From Diphasiastrum complanatum (taxonomy: Eukaryota > Streptophyta > Lycopodiopsida > Lycopodiales > Lycopodiaceae), in the NCBI GenBank assembly GCA_029204225.1, contig CM055101.1, forward strand, positions 43,052,927 to 43,116,926: DNA of 64,000 bases, read 5' to 3'. How positions within the stretch are numbered: the stretch's first letter is position 1; each line of letters starts with the position of its first letter. Positions 1 through 11,639 of this stretch are shown here, piece after piece. The position numbers were made by a program, and so were the translations under genes. Under the pieces are notes generated by a model. That model was not told the DNA's origin and did not search any database. It was given only the letters and a program-made list of their open reading frames with translations.

Positions 1-1700
1 CACAGGGTCAATGACGAAGAAACAAGCCAAGCAACATTATTGTACGGTCCTGAAATGGGAAAATCATCCTCAAAAGATTAATTCAAAGAATGTGCCACCC
101 TTACTGGATAAAGGCAAAGGAAAAGTCAAGGATGATTCTACAAGTCAGAGTTCTATCAAGACATCATCGTCTAGGAAGTCTTCACCTTCAAAGAAGAGTT
201 TATCTTCTCAGAAGTCATCACCTCCACGATCAATTCCTGCTAAGAAGGCTAAGCAAAGATCCAATACAAGTCCTTTTGACAAAGAACAAGTAGATGTAGT
301 CAAGCATGGTATTCCTGAACATATTAAGCATTATACACTGGATGATGTGGTTATCATGTTACCCAAAGCACATCGTGAACCCGAAGAACAGATGCCAGAA
401 TCGAAAGATGTTTATGATGGCCCAGCTAGGACATAGGCTATGAATCTTGCTGAACCAGGAGAACTAGAAAAGATTGTACAAGTTGGATCACAAAACAGTT
501 TCAAGAACTCTGCATGTTACTTATTAATTATCAAGATTGCTTTGCATGGACTTTTCAAGATCTGAAGGGTATTCTGACGTCAGTTATTGAACATACCATA
601 CCTTTAGTACCTGATGCAGTTCCAAAGGTTACAAAGTTCTATCGCTGTAATCCTAATGTTGCGGATCTGATAAAGAAAGAGCTTCAGAGACTGCTTGACA
701 CCGATTTCATTTATGAGATCGAGCATATAGAATGGGTTTCACTGATTGTCATTGTTCCTAAGAAGAATGGGAAATTGAGAATTTGTGTGAATCTCAAGAC
801 CTTGAACAAAGTGACGCAAAAATATCACTTTCCGTTACCTTTTACTGAAAGCATTTTGGACCGCCTTGCTGGAGCGGAAGCTTATAGTTTTCTGGATGAA
901 TTTAGTGGTTACAACCAAGTCAAGATTGCGCCTGTAGATTGCCACAAAACAGCTTTTGCAACATAATGGGGGCACTTATGCTTACAAAGTAATGTTGTTT
1001 GGACTCTGTAATGCACCAAGTTCGTTCCAAAGAGTAATGCAATTTGCTTTTAAAGATTATCTACAGAAATTCCTTGAAATTTATTTGGATGATCTGGGAG
1101 TCCATAGTACAGATATAGACCACCTGGATCGATTGGAGAAAGCATTTGAAAGATGTCGCAAGTATCAAATTTCCTTGAATCTAGAAAAATGTCAGATATG
1201 AGTTTCCCATGGAGTTGTGCTTGGGCATGTGATATCGAGACATGACATTGCCACAGATTATTCTAAAATCAAGGTTATGGAATTGCCACCACCAAAAACA
1301 ATTCATGGAGTTTATGTGTTTATGGGTCATGCAAACTACTATCGAATTTTTATTATCTTCTTTGCGGATTTAGCAAGACCTATATACAAACTGACTATTG
1401 TTCCTATTTGGACAGTAGAGACGTTAGAAGCCTTTGAAAATTTAGAAAAACACATTAATTTTAGCACCAATACTGTGTTCTCCAGATTGGACAATTGAGT
1501 TTCATGTTCACATGGATGCCTCGATGGAAACGCACTTTGCATTTTATATGGATCACCAACCGTTACATTATTTGGTAAACAAGACGTGCAATACTGGGCG
1601 TATCGCAAGATGGTTACTATTTTTTACAAAATTTGACTTTCGAATTGTGGTTCGAAAGGGGAAGCAACATTATCTAGTCGACCACATATCGTGAATAGAA
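1..1700 (+). mobile_element. Gypsy A: protease-RT linker, reverse transcriptase, RNase H
   Basis: Positions 1-480 encode a basic, Ser/Lys/Pro-rich linker that matches the same stretch in Gypsy B. RT follows with readable family motifs: VPKKNGKLRICV, a FLDEFSGYNQ-type segment, FGLCNAPSSFQRVM and the catalytic IYLDDLG near 1080-1095. RNase H remains are seen at about 1400-1700, ending with the HYLVNK and RKGKQH segments typical of the RNase H to integrase connection in plant Gypsy. Fossil; the parts no longer form one reading frame. Confidence 0.85.
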
Positions 1701-1929
1701 TCTGCACCAGTTATTACTGAGGTGGATGATGAATTACCAGACGCTGCATTATTCTATGTAGAAGCAATACCTGAGTGGGCAGCGGATGATGCTAGGACAA
1801 TCAAATGACTCTTTGAGAAAAGTACAAAAGAGGCAATTGATTCATAAGGCTCAACCTTATCAATTGGTTGCAAGACAATTGTATTGTCGTGGATCAGACA
1901 ATCTTCTATGTAGATGTATTTTACCACAT

Positions 1930-3028
1930 GAAATACCATATTTAATCGTGTTTTCACATGATGGCATGGGCGGAGGACACTTCTCTACAGATATTACTGT
2001 TTACAAACTTTTGCAATCAGGTTGTTGGTGGCCTACGCTTCAAAACGACATAGAAAATTATATTTAGACATGTGATGTTTGCCAGCGAGCACGACGACCT
2101 ACTAGACAAAACTCTGAACCCTTGCATCCGGTTTTATCGCAAGCGCCATTTGAAAAATGGGGACTGGATCATGTTGGTCCTATTCATCCTACCGCGCGAG
2201 GATATCAGGCCCGATACATTATCATAGCAACTGATTATATGACCAAGTGGGTTGAAACCGAAGCTGTCAAAGTTGCTGATGCTAAATTTACGGCCAAGTT
2301 TCTCTATGAAAATATTATTGTCAGATTTGGATGTCCGATCGAGCTTGTCAGTGACCGAGGTACCACTTTGTTAATCAAGCGATAAAGTGTTTACTGGAAG
2401 ATTTTTTTGTTATACACAGATTTAGTACTCCTTATTATCCCAGAGGGAATGGGCAAGCTGAATCTTCCAATAAGATTCTCTACACTATTATGACGAAAAC
2501 AGTGGAAGCGAGTCGATCTGATTGGGAACATAAACTGCATTCAGCATTATGGGCATTTGAAACCGCTTACAAAAATAGTACAAATCAAACACCCTTTCAA
2601 CTGGTTTATAGTCAAAATGCTGTCATGCCGATTGAATTTTTAATACCATTTTGATGCATAGCAGCAACAGAATGGTTAAATGATGATAAGTCTTTACAAC
2701 TACGTCATGAAGTATTGCACAAATTGTGTGAAACAAGATTGATGGTAGTTCATGCATTAGCAGCAGAGAAAGCCCGTTGTAAGGCATGACACGATCATCG
2801 ATTACACAAAAAAGATCTGAAAGCAGGAGATCTCACACTGATGTACAAAACCAAGCTGATCAAGGAAAATTGAAGTTTACCGGTGAAGGCCCATATAAAG
2901 TGAAGGAAATCATGAACTATGGAACAGTGATCCTTGAGCACTTGGATGAAAAACAATTTGATACTCCTGTGAATGGCAGCCGATTACACAAGTTTTGGCA
3001 GTCTGCTCCACCAGTTCAACAAGCATGA
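1930..3028 (+). mobile_element. Gypsy A: integrase (zinc-binding, core, GPY/F end)
   Basis: The N-terminal zinc-binding region is recognisable from GGGHFSTDIT and the GCWWP segment, followed by CDVCQRARRPTR. The catalytic core carries the KWGLDHVGPI segment, ATDYMTKWVE and FGCPIELVSDRG, then NGQAESSNKIL. The C-terminal module has the GEGPYKVKEI signature (GPY/F) and ends near 3028, followed by AT-rich DNA. Integrase downstream of RT and RNase H is the diagnostic Ty3/Gypsy order. Broken copy. Confidence 0.85.
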
Positions 3029-3141
3029 TCCAAATGATTTATATTTTTATTTGTTTTTCAAATTTTTTGTTTTCAATACTTAATTGTCAATTTTGTTTGG
3101 AAAAGACAGTAAAATAAAAAAGAAAAAAAATGAGGAAAGAC

Positions 3142-3640
3142 TGATGAGCAAAAGTCAGAAAAGTCATCAGAATGCAAAAAGAGGAAGAAAAATATTTTCA
3201 AAAAAGATAATTTTTGATGGAAAATGACTTATAAAATCATTGTTTTGCTAATATGTTGCCAATACAGTATTGAAAACCTTCGCTGAGCTTTCAGATGGTA
3301 CATCCACTTCAAATATATCTATACTGATTTGGGCGAAGGTTCTTTTCTAGAAAAAGTACATTTTTGTGAGTTAGGCAAATGATTAGCAATATGCCATTAT
3401 GAGAACCTTCGCCGACATCTTACTCTCCTCAGAAACCTTCGCTGACATGCTATATGGTCTTAAAATGTCAGAATTAGGTTGGCTATAGGTTCAGATCTTG
3501 AAAAGTTGCATTTATGACAGTACTTGGGCGAAGGACCCTCTTGGGCGAAGGTTCATCCTTCGCCAGCCTTGGAAAACGTTCGTCGGATGGATTCAGCACC
3601 TCAAAAACCTTCGCCAAAATTTTTATAACTTGTTTTCACA
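3142..3640 (+). other. Gypsy A spacer with CCTTCGCC/GGCGAAGG motif array
   Basis: Non-coding stretch between pol and the extra ORF. It holds at least eight copies of an 8-10 base motif, AACCTTCGCCGA and variants, in both orientations (for example near 3277, 3331, 3402, 3432, 3524, 3541 and 3605). The same motif is repeated even more densely in the leader of Gypsy B (16270-16920), although the two stretches do not otherwise align. Opposed copies could pair into hairpins in RNA. No function is known to me. Confidence 0.6.
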
Positions 3641-3862
3641 GTACTGAACAAGCCTGCAAATTTTTGTTCAGAATTGATTAGCCAAACTAGTATTCAGTGT
3701 AATGGACTCTCCAAATTCACCTATAAGTTGGCTGAATTTGATTCATTCATCACTTGTGCTAGCGAAGCTCTTGCCAATTTTTCCAGTAACCAAAGCCTTC
3801 AAAATTTTCTGTGTTGTTTTCTAATATACACTCGCGCCTATTACTTTCAGTTTCTACTCATT

Positions 3863-6580
3863 ATGTCTTCCACAGATACGTCTCAGTCACCACGTTATAC
3901 TATCCATCGTGATGTCCCATCTGCAACAAATATCATGATCCTTCCTAGCACAAGCATGGTCACTCAGTGGATGACCCTTGCGGAGCCTCTGGTTACTGCA
4001 ATGGGAATTCATGAGAGAGCCTTCTCAGGGAGAATAAATATGGATTTTATCACTCTTGCCTTCAGTACTTGGAAGGAAGAGAAATCCAAGTTTTACATAC
4101 TTTCCAAGGAGCAGCACACAAGGTCCGCGTGATTGAGGCCGTCCTTGCTGCCATAGGGGTAGCATCTGGTACCCAAGCCTCGCCAAACCATAAGCAACAT
4201 TAAGCCTTATATTGACGTTACAAATGATCTGCACTGGACTAATGATGGCTACCTTCTAGAAGCCATTATTGATCCTGCCATTCACATCGCTGCTCAGCTC
4301 TTTAATAATTTTTTGATGGTTGGCAACCCCAGGAAAGATAGAATTACTTCCCAGATTTTGCAGAGGATAGTTGAGTCTCATGCAAACATAGCCAAAGCTC
4401 CTATGGCACCATATAACTAGTTCAAGACCGTTTTTGGAGAGCTCAAACGAGCCATCATGGCAAGAGCAATACCAAGTAGCAATTTGCTGATGGCCAGTTG
4501 TTGTCACTCCTAGCAGCCTCCCACCTTGGAAATAAAATCCATGGTTTTCGTATGGATTCCGTGCTTTCTATCTATGAAGAAGCACCGGCTGAGTCATCTC
4601 ATCAGGCATCCAGCTCACATAGTGGACGTCATCCACACAGCGAGATCGTCATTCCTGACTTGCCTTCCGCGTCACGACATCGTACTAGGCAAACATCTTC
4701 AGCTGCGCTTCCACCCCCTACTGCTATTCGCACCGAACTACCTATTCCCCCCGCCTCTGATGTTTCCCTCGCCTCTGATTCCTCTCACGGACAGTCTGTG
4801 ACCATTGGGGCTACCATTCCCATCACAGCCAGGCCGCCTCACCCCCACACACATAAATTGTTTCACCAAACACCCAGTATTTCATGGACATGTTCGATGA
4901 TTTTGACCCCCTTGGGACCTCAGAAGTTTTTGTAATGCCCCAAAGCCCTACGCCCTTTGAACTCCAATCCCCTAGAAGAGGATTCGAACAGTTCCATGAT
5001 ACTCCTACTGATTTTGACGAGTCTTTTCAGATTAACCAGCAACCTCAAGATGAAGCCGCACCAGCCACAATTCGGGTCGGACAAGCTGTCAAATCACCAA
5101 AGCAATTCGATGCCACAATGCATGAGGGCTATGAAGAAGAAGATCTCTTTGAAGAAGAAGAGTTACAAGCACTTGCTCCATGCCAACAAGGGACAATACC
5201 ACTAGGTCCTTCTGTTGCTACCGCCTCCACAATAGTAGATTCTGGTGATGCTCTTGGTTTAGTCTCAAGCCTTGTGCAAGTGATCCAGTCTATGCTGGAT
5301 AAGAAAAAAAAAATGGAACAACGCATCTCAGATATGGGATCTAAGAATACTCGCATAAGCCAGAAAGTTATTCAGCTGGACAAAGAGTTGAAGATCACCA
5401 AGCAGTATGAAGCTAAATCTGAAGCTGAGAAGAAGACGACATAACAATTGGTTGATCGCCTAGAAGAGTATGTCAGCTCACTGCAGAATGTGCTCACATC
5501 TGCCCAAGATCAAGTGGACAAGGCCATGCAGGATGCAAAGCAACAGGTGCAGCTGCTCCAAGGACAACTACAGATGGCCGAACAAGATCGCACACGTCTC
5601 CAAGGTGAATTGGATGCGACCACCCTTGACTGTGATGTGCATATGCAAACGCAAATACCTGATCATCCTGTAACTCCAACGGATATGGCGTATTTGTTTA
5701 AAAAGGTAGAAACCTACAAAGTGGCGCTTCAAGGATTCCAAGGCCGCTTTGACAGATTCACAGGTACAGCTTCAAGTGAGTTGGCAAAGGCTAAAGCAAC
5801 CATCAACGCATATGAAAGGGTTGCCGCTCAAGTGTTGGAAGCTGGGCCTCAAATTTCAGTTCCGGTCATGCCACAATTCTCCCCTCCGCACCAAGCTGAT
5901 GCACCTATGGATACAGGGTTGGATTCGGGCATGGACCAGGGTGGAGCCCTTGAAGTTGAAGAAGAACAGCCAGTTCCACAATGCAACTAGGTCCATCTTC
6001 ATCAAGGACCACACCATTGTTCAGAAGACCAATCAGCGTCGAAGACCAGATCCAAAGCTTTTTAGCACAACATCCTCATGTGTCCTCGCGTGGTGGTTGG
6101 GTCCTCAAGTTTAAGACCTCTAAAATAGAAGCCGACAAGGAATTGGATAAAATACCTGCATTGGGAGAGCAGCCAGCTTGGAGAGTTACAATTTTTGAGA
6201 AAACTCTAGAATCTATCAGGTGTTACGTGGCCAGCCCTCACCAATTGCGCGTAGATCCATATTATGTACCAATGCCGTGGAGGAATAAGTCGAAGGATTT
6301 GGAATTGGCCATGGACAAAATTACTATCCATACACCAAACTGGTCAATCATCCACCAACCTTACAGCTGGGAAATTTCAGTGGATTTCCACGGGGCACTA
6401 CAAGCATACCAGCAGGAGTATATACACTCTCCCGATCCAACAGTGAGGCAATCAACGCTTTTTGCAAAAGACTTGACGCTGTTGGCATCCGTGGCAACGA
6501 GATGGGATGATTGCCTTCCTCCTTTGGCATTCGATCCAAATAAGCCAATGGACCATCAAGGATCAGTGGCTAGTGGGTAG
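3863..6580 (+). mobile_element. Gypsy A: extra ORF region downstream of pol (unknown function)
   Basis: An additional coding region between pol and the 3' polypurine tract. Visible in order: a globular N-terminal part beginning MSSTDTSQSPRYTIHRD; a Ser/Pro/His-rich low-complexity stretch (about 4560-4860); an acidic stretch (about 5110-5170); a long Gln/Lys/Glu-rich heptad-like coiled coil (about 5280-5640); and a C-terminal domain (about 6000-6580) with a QPAW segment and the pattern PxxxR[VI]Dx[YF]Y[VM]PxxxRN. The last pattern recurs at 31.2 kb. Extra ORFs after pol are known in several plant Gypsy branches, some called env-like, but no signal peptide or membrane segment is seen here. Broken copy with a handful of breaks. 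Confidence 0.6.
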
Positions 6581-6810
6581 ATTGTATTTCCATGCCGCAA
6601 TGATGGGAGGTCCTGGGAATCTCGATTCACATCCAGGCAAAGTGGATTGTCGAAGCCCACCGTTGTTTTTTGCCGCACAATTTAGAGTTCAACACTGCCC
6701 GACTCGATTTCATGGAGAAGGTGCAGTATCATTTAATAAAGATTCGACGTGCAGCAAATAAAAGCCCACAGTAACTGCATCTCGCAAGTGTCGTCGGACC
6801 GCCACCAATT

Positions 6811-7740
6811 TTGGTGGGGGATACTGTTGAAGGGTTTGCGGATCCCAAGGCAACCCTTAACCTAGTTAATAAGTGAGAGGGTTTTGGCACCCTGCATGTG
6901 TAAGTCCAACCTGATGATCACATAGTTATTTGATTATGTTTTTATACTTTTTGTGAGAGAGAAAGGGGGAGAGAGAAAGAGTAAACTATCTTCATTGTGG
7001 ATCTAGTGTTAATGGATGTAGTGTTAATGCTTAGGATTAGTGGATGGTAGAGTTAGATGTGAATCTTCCATTCATGCTGAAATCTGAACTATGCTATTGC
7101 TCTCATGGGAACGAATCTACGCGTGACAACTAACTTCATCTCCTTGATGCTAGATTGACTAGATCTTGGGTTGAGGATAGGCAAGGAAAGAAACCCACTA
7201 ACAGTGATCAAGAGGGCCAAGACTAGGTTTGGATCTCCAACCAGGTGAGTATCGTGCATAGTACGGGGGCTTCGGTCCAATGGCGAGAGGGTTAAACTAC
7301 GTAGTAGAGATGGAGATCCAAGCCAACCAAGGGTGTCAAGCTTAGTTTTGGATCTAAAAGTGGAATGGCTTGGTGGTGAGGCATTGGGCTTTGTTTATGC
7401 TCATTGGTCGGTCCGCTACTTATCGACTTCTTGGCATTGGCGCTCTCGGTAGATCTGGATTTTGGAGCTCCTTATCGGTGATTTGTTGATGCTCTTTATT
7501 GTAGTTTGGTGGCTCGACTCCGTTGCCTAATATCCTTTATGCTCTTATGATGGCCAGAATTGGTTAGAAGAATCTGCACTTATGGCATTGCATAGGGAAA
7601 TTCCCAATCCCCTTGGGCCTTTTTGCAATGGTACGTGCAACATTCTTGAGCGGCCACCTTCCAAAGGCAGAACGTGCTCATGACAACCATCCTCAGAAGA
7701 AAAAAATTGTACACAATTTGCACAAGTAGAATTTATGAAC
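6811..7740 (+). mobile_element. Gypsy A: polypurine tract and 3' LTR (right end uncertain)
   Basis: TTTTGGTGGGGGATAC at about 6809-6824 is a good polypurine tract, directly followed by TGTTGAAGGGTTTGCGG, a typical LTR start, at 6825. An independent copy of this LTR start, TGTTGGAGGGTTTGCGG, lies on the minus strand ending at 56282, which supports the boundary. The right end is a guess, placed where the sequence character changes; it could be several hundred bases shorter. Confidence 0.5.
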
Positions 7741-10010
7741 AAATCTTTTTAGGCTACCTTAATTCACAATAAATAAGCTGTTGTTTGTCTTTATATATTT
7801 TTTACTCTAATGTATTGCTAACATAGATGATTTGGAGGTTCATGTCTGGTTAGACCTATTGTCTAAGATTCTACTACTTATTGCTTGACTTGCTCTCATT
7901 ACTAGATAAAGTTCTATGCATTTCTATGGCCATGTTTGACACTTTTTCATAAAGTTCATTTCTGTCATTTTTTGAACTTATGTCACTCAATGTAAATGAC
8001 CTACGCTACAAATAAGTATTGTTATCTTTTTTCCAAAAAGATTACACCACCTATTAAGCAACCCATTGGAGACATTGAGAAGGATAAATGAAAATTCCTT
8101 GTCTTCCATAATTTTGCAAGAACTAGCAACCATATATTTGAAGTTTCCCTCTATTTAAGTCCACTACTGAATCTCTTGAGATGTTATCTCACCACCTTTT
8201 GAAATGTCTAATGCACTTGGAGGTCCACATGAATGATCACATGGAACGGATGTTCTTAGCTATAGATCAAGATATACTCCCAAGTTATTGTTATGGATTT
8301 CTACCATCCAATTCACAACATGTAACTATTTAAGATATATGGCTTTAAAGCAAGGTGATCACTTCATATTCATTGAGGTAGGGTGAACATTTTACTCAAA
8401 AAGAATTTAGTCTTAAAAAAAATGAGATTTTTTTTTTATTAATCCTAAAAACTCAAACCATGAATCTTTGAAAAGGATTTGTGGTATGATGGATAGATTC
8501 TTTGGCCTTTGCACGTACTATGCTCAATTATTTAATAGATAACTTTTCGCAGCTAGGCTCACAAATCATACATTCAAGGGTTTCTATAGAATTCTTTGTA
8601 TGGTTGCTCACAAGGCATGAATAAATAATAATTTATCACACGATACAAATGAAATAACCCCTCACATGATAAAAAGAAGAAACTTGATTAACCATCATGC
8701 TTAATCAATCCATGCAGTGCCATTTCATTCCAAATAAGCATCTCAATGTGACCCACCCAATCCCCTTAATCCCCAACAAGTCAAAGTTGAGCCGAAAAAG
8801 AAATTCTATTTATGGGCCTCAATGGGTATGTCACCATTCCACAAAATGTTGGAACATATTAAAATGACACAAAACTTGTTGTTGGGGCCACTAGTCATAA
8901 TCATGTACATGTAGAGAAGGGGAAGCAAAAGCTTGGCATAAATTCCACAACAAGCTCAACTAGTAGGTCCTAAGGATGACTCAACTACAAGTAGAAGGCT
9001 CATTCATACTAAATTGGTTCAAAGGCTTTTGATCCTATTCTATATACATGTTGTAGGACCACTTCACATTTAAACTTGGAACTCTTGGGGCGCTCTCGAG
9101 ATGATTTCATAGCAACCTAAAGAGGGTGTAGTGTTGGGGCAACCACTCTATAGGTGCCTAAAGAGGGTGTAGTGTTGGGGCAACCACTCTATAGGTGCCT
9201 TGTTGGAAAGGAGATGTGCCTAACTCGAAAAACAAGGGATAAAAAGCCTTACAAATCTTTCGCATACAAAAACAGCTAGTTAAAAGACCTTATTTCCACT
9301 CCTTAAACTTGCCTTGAATATGACATAGAGACTAGACCAGACTTCTTGCATTGCTTGTCACAGGTCAAGAGTTTGACTTCCAAAGGTTGCTCAAATCATG
9401 ACTTACAAGAGAGAGAAGAAAAGGACACGAAGGCGATGAAATTTTTAGCGTATCCAAGAGAGTAAATTTTTATGACCATAATATGAAAATCTATGCTCAA
9501 TTGGCAGTATGAGAACCATACACAAAGAAGATGCCTTATGCATGTTTACTTTTTATATAAACTTGGTTGCAATTTGATGAGTACTGTTCGTAAAGCTGGC
9601 AAAATATCAGAAGATCACAAGCGGTCAAGAAAGCAAGAAAATTCACAATAACAAATCTTCGTTATCATCATTAAGTTGCAGTGAATAATATGACAGTTGC
9701 ATTTTCTACTCAATGCTTTCCCACTTTATCTCACATGATTGATTCTGCTGAAACTGTCGAGAAAGTCAGCATATATTTCCGCTATCATCCTTTTCAAATA
9801 AGCACTTCAACCTCCATTAGTTGATCCATGTGTGATTAGTCTTAAAATATATTATGCAATCTGCAAATCGCAAGAAAGATATTCGAGCACTTTCGCAACC
9901 TCGTTCGATTGATCCATGCTCTGTGTGTTCTGTCGTATTCGAGTCGCGTACACAGAGCTAGCGTGTGCTGTTTCAGTCACAGAGATTTGGGAGTAAATCT
10001 GTGCAGCTAT
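7741..10010. other. Intergenic DNA without a recognised gene
   Basis: About 2.3 kb of AT-rich sequence downstream (3') of the NHL gene. I see no convincing coding region, RNA gene or transposon domain. It contains one exact short tandem duplication (9116-9197), listed separately. Confidence 0.5.
9116..9197. repeat. Exact 41-bp tandem duplication
   Basis: Two adjacent identical 41-base units, each beginning CCTAAAGAGGGTGTAG and ending CTCTATAGGTG. The perfect identity implies a recent duplication. There is no sign of coding content. Confidence 0.9.
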
Positions 10011-10736
10011 TTATAAGACAATACGTAATTTACAAGTGTTGTCTAAAAGCTTTGCTGGGCCTCTGCCTTCGTTTGGAGGGCTTAGTCGGAGAGAGCATGA
10101 GTCTTGCACCCTGAATTTCTTTGACTTAAATAATCCGATCTTCACTCTCGCCCATAAATATACCTCCAAGTTCAACGGAATACTATGCTGAACAAAATCC
10201 TGCTCAAGACATAACGCTAAGTCGTTTTGGAGAAGAACATCTGTAGCATTGAATAAACTCTTTACAGATGTTGATGTTCGATGGCCTTGGTAGAACGGTT
10301 GTATGAAGCTCTCACCTAATTCAATTCCACGGTACAGAAGAACTATCTGAGTATCATCATAGTAAATTCCAATTTTCTTGTTCGGATTCCAAACATGTAC
10401 CACAAAAGTGATATTAGCATCAAGCCGAGTGTCTGTATTATTTCTTGCAATGTGAAAACCAGTAATATAGACATCCTGGACATCATATCTGGGTATTTTT
10501 GGATGTATGAACAAGTAGATGAACAGAGAAGCTAGTCCTAGCAGAAGAAGAAGGGCAAGAACCAAGACCAGTAAAAATCCGAGGTAAATAAGGCAAATAT
10601 TTCTACGATGCCTAGGAGCTGTGTAAGTAACAGGGAGAGGGAGCTCAGGATTAACCTTTATCGTAGAACGTGCGTCACTATGCTTTGCTTTAGTGAGTTC
10701 ATTCCTGCAACTGTCTGGATAAATCTTTTCTGCCAT
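10011..10736 (-). CDS. NDR1/HIN1-like (NHL) protein, LEA-2 domain
   Basis: Intact, intronless 241-residue protein. A basic cytosolic N-terminus (residues 1-46, PLPVTYTAPRHRRN) is followed by one strong hydrophobic segment at about 47-78 (a Leu/Val-rich run), then a LEA-2 (LEA14-like) domain to the end. The family hallmark NPNKKIGIYYD is seen at about residues 124-134, and a PFYQGH segment follows at about 153-158; both are typical of NHL proteins. The family are single-pass plasma-membrane proteins, several linked to pathogen and abiotic stress responses; the role of this member is inference from family. Length matches the usual 200-260 residues. The ATG at 10736 is chosen because the triplet just upstream is an in-frame stop and no splice acceptor lies between. 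It is the only clearly intact host gene in the window. Confidence 0.92.
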   Translation of the reverse strand: MAEKIYPDSCRNELTKAKHSDARSTIKVNPELPLPVTYTAPRHRRNICLIYLGFLLVLVLALLLLLGLASLFIYLFIHPKIPRYDVQDVYITGFHIARNNTDTRLDANITFVVHVWNPNKKIGIYYDDTQIVLLYRGIELGESFIQPFYQGHRTSTSVKSLFNATDVLLQNDLALCLEQDFVQHSIPLNLEVYLWARVKIGLFKSKKFRVQDSCSLRLSPPNEGRGPAKLLDNTCKLRIVL

Positions 10737-10820
10737 TTATCAGTTACTCCTTTCAAATTATAAGCTAACGTATGAATCTCCAGCCCGTGGACCATCAGGA
10801 GACAAAAATTATGGCAAGCT

Positions 10821-10827
10821 TAATATA
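10821..10827 (-). promoter_or_regulatory. Possible TATA box of the NHL gene
   Basis: On the minus strand the sequence reads TACTATATTAAG, about 90 bases upstream of the NHL start codon. The position fits a short 5' leader. AT-rich matches are common by chance, and a more distant start near 11.6 kb (minus-strand TATAATTAAT at about 11655) is an alternative. Confidence 0.25.
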
Positions 10828-11565
10828 GTATACCCAAAAAGGATCTGGAGAAGAAGCGTGGAAGAATCAGGTAATGAATCTGTGAGGCACATAAACAGCA
10901 AGCTTACACACCATACAAGGCTCACTAATAAATTTACAAACTATCTTTCAAGCCTGACAATTGACGCTCTGTTCTACGCAAACCATTTCAGCTGAAAATC
11001 ATCATTCAGCCTTTCAAATATTAGGCAGCATAATATTCTACAACTCCTATGACTGATACATTATCCACAACACAAGTAGTCCTTCTTGTCTTCACAGAAT
11101 GCAAGAGGATCTATTGGATGCTAAACTGCAGGCAGTGCAAATTACAAAGGATATTGCAGCAAACAATTCATTTCTGCGCTTTATAGTTTCATAGTGGTTC
11201 ATGTTTTTGCACTTATTTGGATGTCGTGTGATTGTTGCTGTTGAATATTCTGGTTTTTCTCTCGATCCGTGCTTCCGATGTGGAGTAGACGATTCATCAT
11301 TCGTCGTCATCGTCTATAATATTATTATTATCGTGGATTGGAAAACTTGAGTGGAAAGAAAAGATAAGGAATGCGATGGAGGAAGGTAATACTCTTTCGT
11401 ACACAATTCTCTCTCGAAGGCTTTGCCTCCAAGGTTTCAATTGGCTTTTTAGCCACCCCTAAAAAAAATCTAAAATCCTTGGCCCGTGGTACCTAAGGAG
11501 GATCCACACTACATGAATGTCAATTTTTGCGGGCCCTTTGTTCAGAGAGTGCCCCCACACACACA

Positions 11566-11573
11566 ACACGTGT
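11566..11573. promoter_or_regulatory. G-box/ABRE-like palindrome upstream of the NHL gene
   Basis: ACACGTGT contains a perfect CACGTG core about 830 bases upstream of the NHL ATG. In plants this core binds bZIP and bHLH factors and is frequent in ABA- and stress-responsive promoters. The match is direct; regulation of the neighbouring gene is inference. It lies in a CA/GT/GC-rich stretch (11555-11585), so chance occurrence is possible. Confidence 0.3.
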
Positions 11574-11639
11574 GTGCGCGCGCTCAGGAGAGGGTGAGAG
11601 TGTTCTTTCGTATTTCGTAGAAACCTCGCGTTTTGTTGT

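Larger units (their letters stand above)
1..7740 (+). mobile_element. Gypsy element A, 3' part (pol, extra ORF, 3' LTR)
   Basis: Ty3/Gypsy LTR retrotransposon remnant entering from the left edge. Parts in order are a Lys/Ser/Pro-rich protease-RT linker, reverse transcriptase, RNase H, integrase with a GPY/F-type C-terminus, a non-coding spacer rich in CCTTCGCC motifs, a long extra ORF region, a polypurine tract and an LTR start. Pol before an extra 3' ORF resembles the plant Tat/Athila-like non-chromoviral Gypsy branches; that placement is inference. The coding region closely matches Gypsy B at 19.96-21.6 kb, so the two are one family. The element is broken, with on the order of ten or more breaks in its coding parts. 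The right end of the LTR is not resolved because no second copy of it is in the window. Confidence 0.85.

Noticed and set aside
3142-3640. 3' LTR of Gypsy A
   Set aside because: It shares a motif with the leader before gag in Gypsy B but does not align to it, whereas the coding regions align well. A better polypurine tract and LTR start lie at 6811-6825.
3863-6580. Retroviral envelope gene
   Set aside because: The position fits, but no signal peptide, membrane segment or glycoprotein-like Cys pattern is visible. The coiled coil alone is not evidence.
11092-11310. Minus-strand 72-residue open frame upstream of the NHL gene
   Set aside because: Composition is basic and low in information, no domain is seen, and an in-frame stop lies directly before the NHL ATG with no splice acceptor between. 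There is no evidence that it is a first exon.
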